Made by a program: the position numbers and the translations under genes
NCBI RefSeq assembly: GCF_900456975.1
Contig: NZ_UGYM01000002.1
Coordinates: forward strand, 5,022,001 to 5,086,000
Source: Shewanella baltica
Lineage (GTDB): Bacteria > Pseudomonadota > Gammaproteobacteria > Enterobacterales > Shewanellaceae
Reading direction: 5' to 3'
Length of the DNA: 64,000 bases
The notes under the pieces: generated by a model
Told to the model about the DNA's origin: nothing
Seen by the model: the letters and a program-made list of their open reading frames with translations, nothing else
Database searches by the model: none
Shown: positions 62,064 through 64,000 of the stretch, piece after piece
How positions within the stretch are numbered: position 1 is the first letter of the stretch
Layout: every line of letters begins with the position of its first letter

Positions 62064-62139
62064 GGGGCTATAGCTCAGCTGGGAGAGCGCCTGCCTTGCA
62101 CGCAGGAGGTCTGCGGTTCGATCCCGCATAGCTCCACCA
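62064..62139 (+). tRNA. tRNA-Ala (anticodon UGC)
   Basis: A 76-nt tRNA starting GGGGCTATAGCTCAGC, with anticodon TGC in CCTTGCACG and an encoded CCA end. It is the second spacer tRNA of the operon. Confidence 0.98.
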
Positions 62140-62242
62140 TTTACACCTTATTCTGACTTTATTGCAAAGTAATAAGGCATATGCACTATGGATAGAGATG
62201 CCAAAGATAAACTTAAAAATTATCTTTGGCTTTTTTAAGCCC

Positions 62243-62253
62243 GCTCTTTAACA
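62243..62253 (+). promoter_or_regulatory. spacer boxA before 23S
   Basis: GCTCTTTAACA repeats the leader boxA in the 16S-23S spacer, where Nus factors reload for 23S transcription. Confidence 0.75.
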
Positions 62254-62501
62254 ATTTGGAAAGCTGATAGTATTTAATTGCATGAGTCTGTCATGTAATT
62301 AATTACAAAACGTTCAATGCGAAAGCATTGAACATGAGTTCTCAAACACTTTATTAAGTGTCTTGAATATTCAAAAGTAAATTATTCTTTGCTGAATAGT
62401 TTACGTCTAAGGCGCGTCCACTTCTTTGGTCAGAAGTGAGACAAGTAAAACCAAGCTGGTCGCAATGCGACCCAGGTGAGTGAAACTCATTTGGGTTGTA
62501 T

Positions 62502-64000
<1,499 letters not shown>

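Overview
The window looks like a piece of a Shewanella chromosome. The basis is the gamma-proteobacterial 16S/23S sequence with a tRNA-Ile/tRNA-Ala spacer, a complete gsp C-to-N operon, and the gene combination pckA, hslO/hslR, gspC-N, nudE-cysQ, mnmH/selD, desaturase/fabR, trmA, murI, rrn, which I recognise from memory as Shewanella-like. No search was run, so species is not assigned.

Layout. Positions 1-1600 hold ribB (minus) behind an FMN riboswitch. Positions 1600-12800 are mixed metabolic and envelope genes: oligopeptidase B lipoprotein, GIY-YIG protein, a 5'-truncated YggE next to a nested palindromic element, a TerB-like membrane protein, a DUF4097 lipoprotein, a methyltransferase, an M14 peptidase, a FUSC-type membrane protein and a dicarboxylate/amino-acid symporter. 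Positions 13300-16400 hold pckA and the hslR-hslO heat-shock pair. Positions 16646-28259 are a 12-gene type II secretion operon, gspCDEFGHIJKLMN. yrfG (minus) shares its terminator.

Positions 29167-46311 are the most unusual part. Four translationally coupled genes encode an Asp/Asn-hydroxylase-like dioxygenase, a methyltransferase fused to a phytanoyl-CoA-dioxygenase-like domain, a sulfotransferase-like protein and a GNAT acetyltransferase. They are followed by a phage-tail-collar (Mdp-type) protein and a 3975-residue surface protein. That protein has a LamG-like head, Ig/FN3 modules, 17 near-identical 92-residue repeats (276 bp each), cadherin-like and thrombospondin-type calcium motifs, a GlyGly-CTERM-like sorting segment and, unexpectedly, a second signal-peptide-like segment and an outer-membrane beta-barrel in the same frame. 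I infer that the enzymes modify one of the two structural proteins. The GlyGly-CTERM signature links the giant protein to type II secretion, whose genes lie upstream.

Positions 46500-59546 return to core genes: nudE, cysQ, a GNAT gene, a TetR regulator with an MFS-acyltransferase fusion, an orphan lipoprotein, selD-mnmH, a fatty acid desaturase with fabR and a FabR-like operator, trmA, murI, and a membrane-anchored RRM protein. Positions 59770-64000 hold an rRNA operon with P1/P2 promoters, boxA, processing stems, 16S, tRNA-Ile(GAU), tRNA-Ala(UGC) and the first 1.5 kb of 23S, which runs off the window end.
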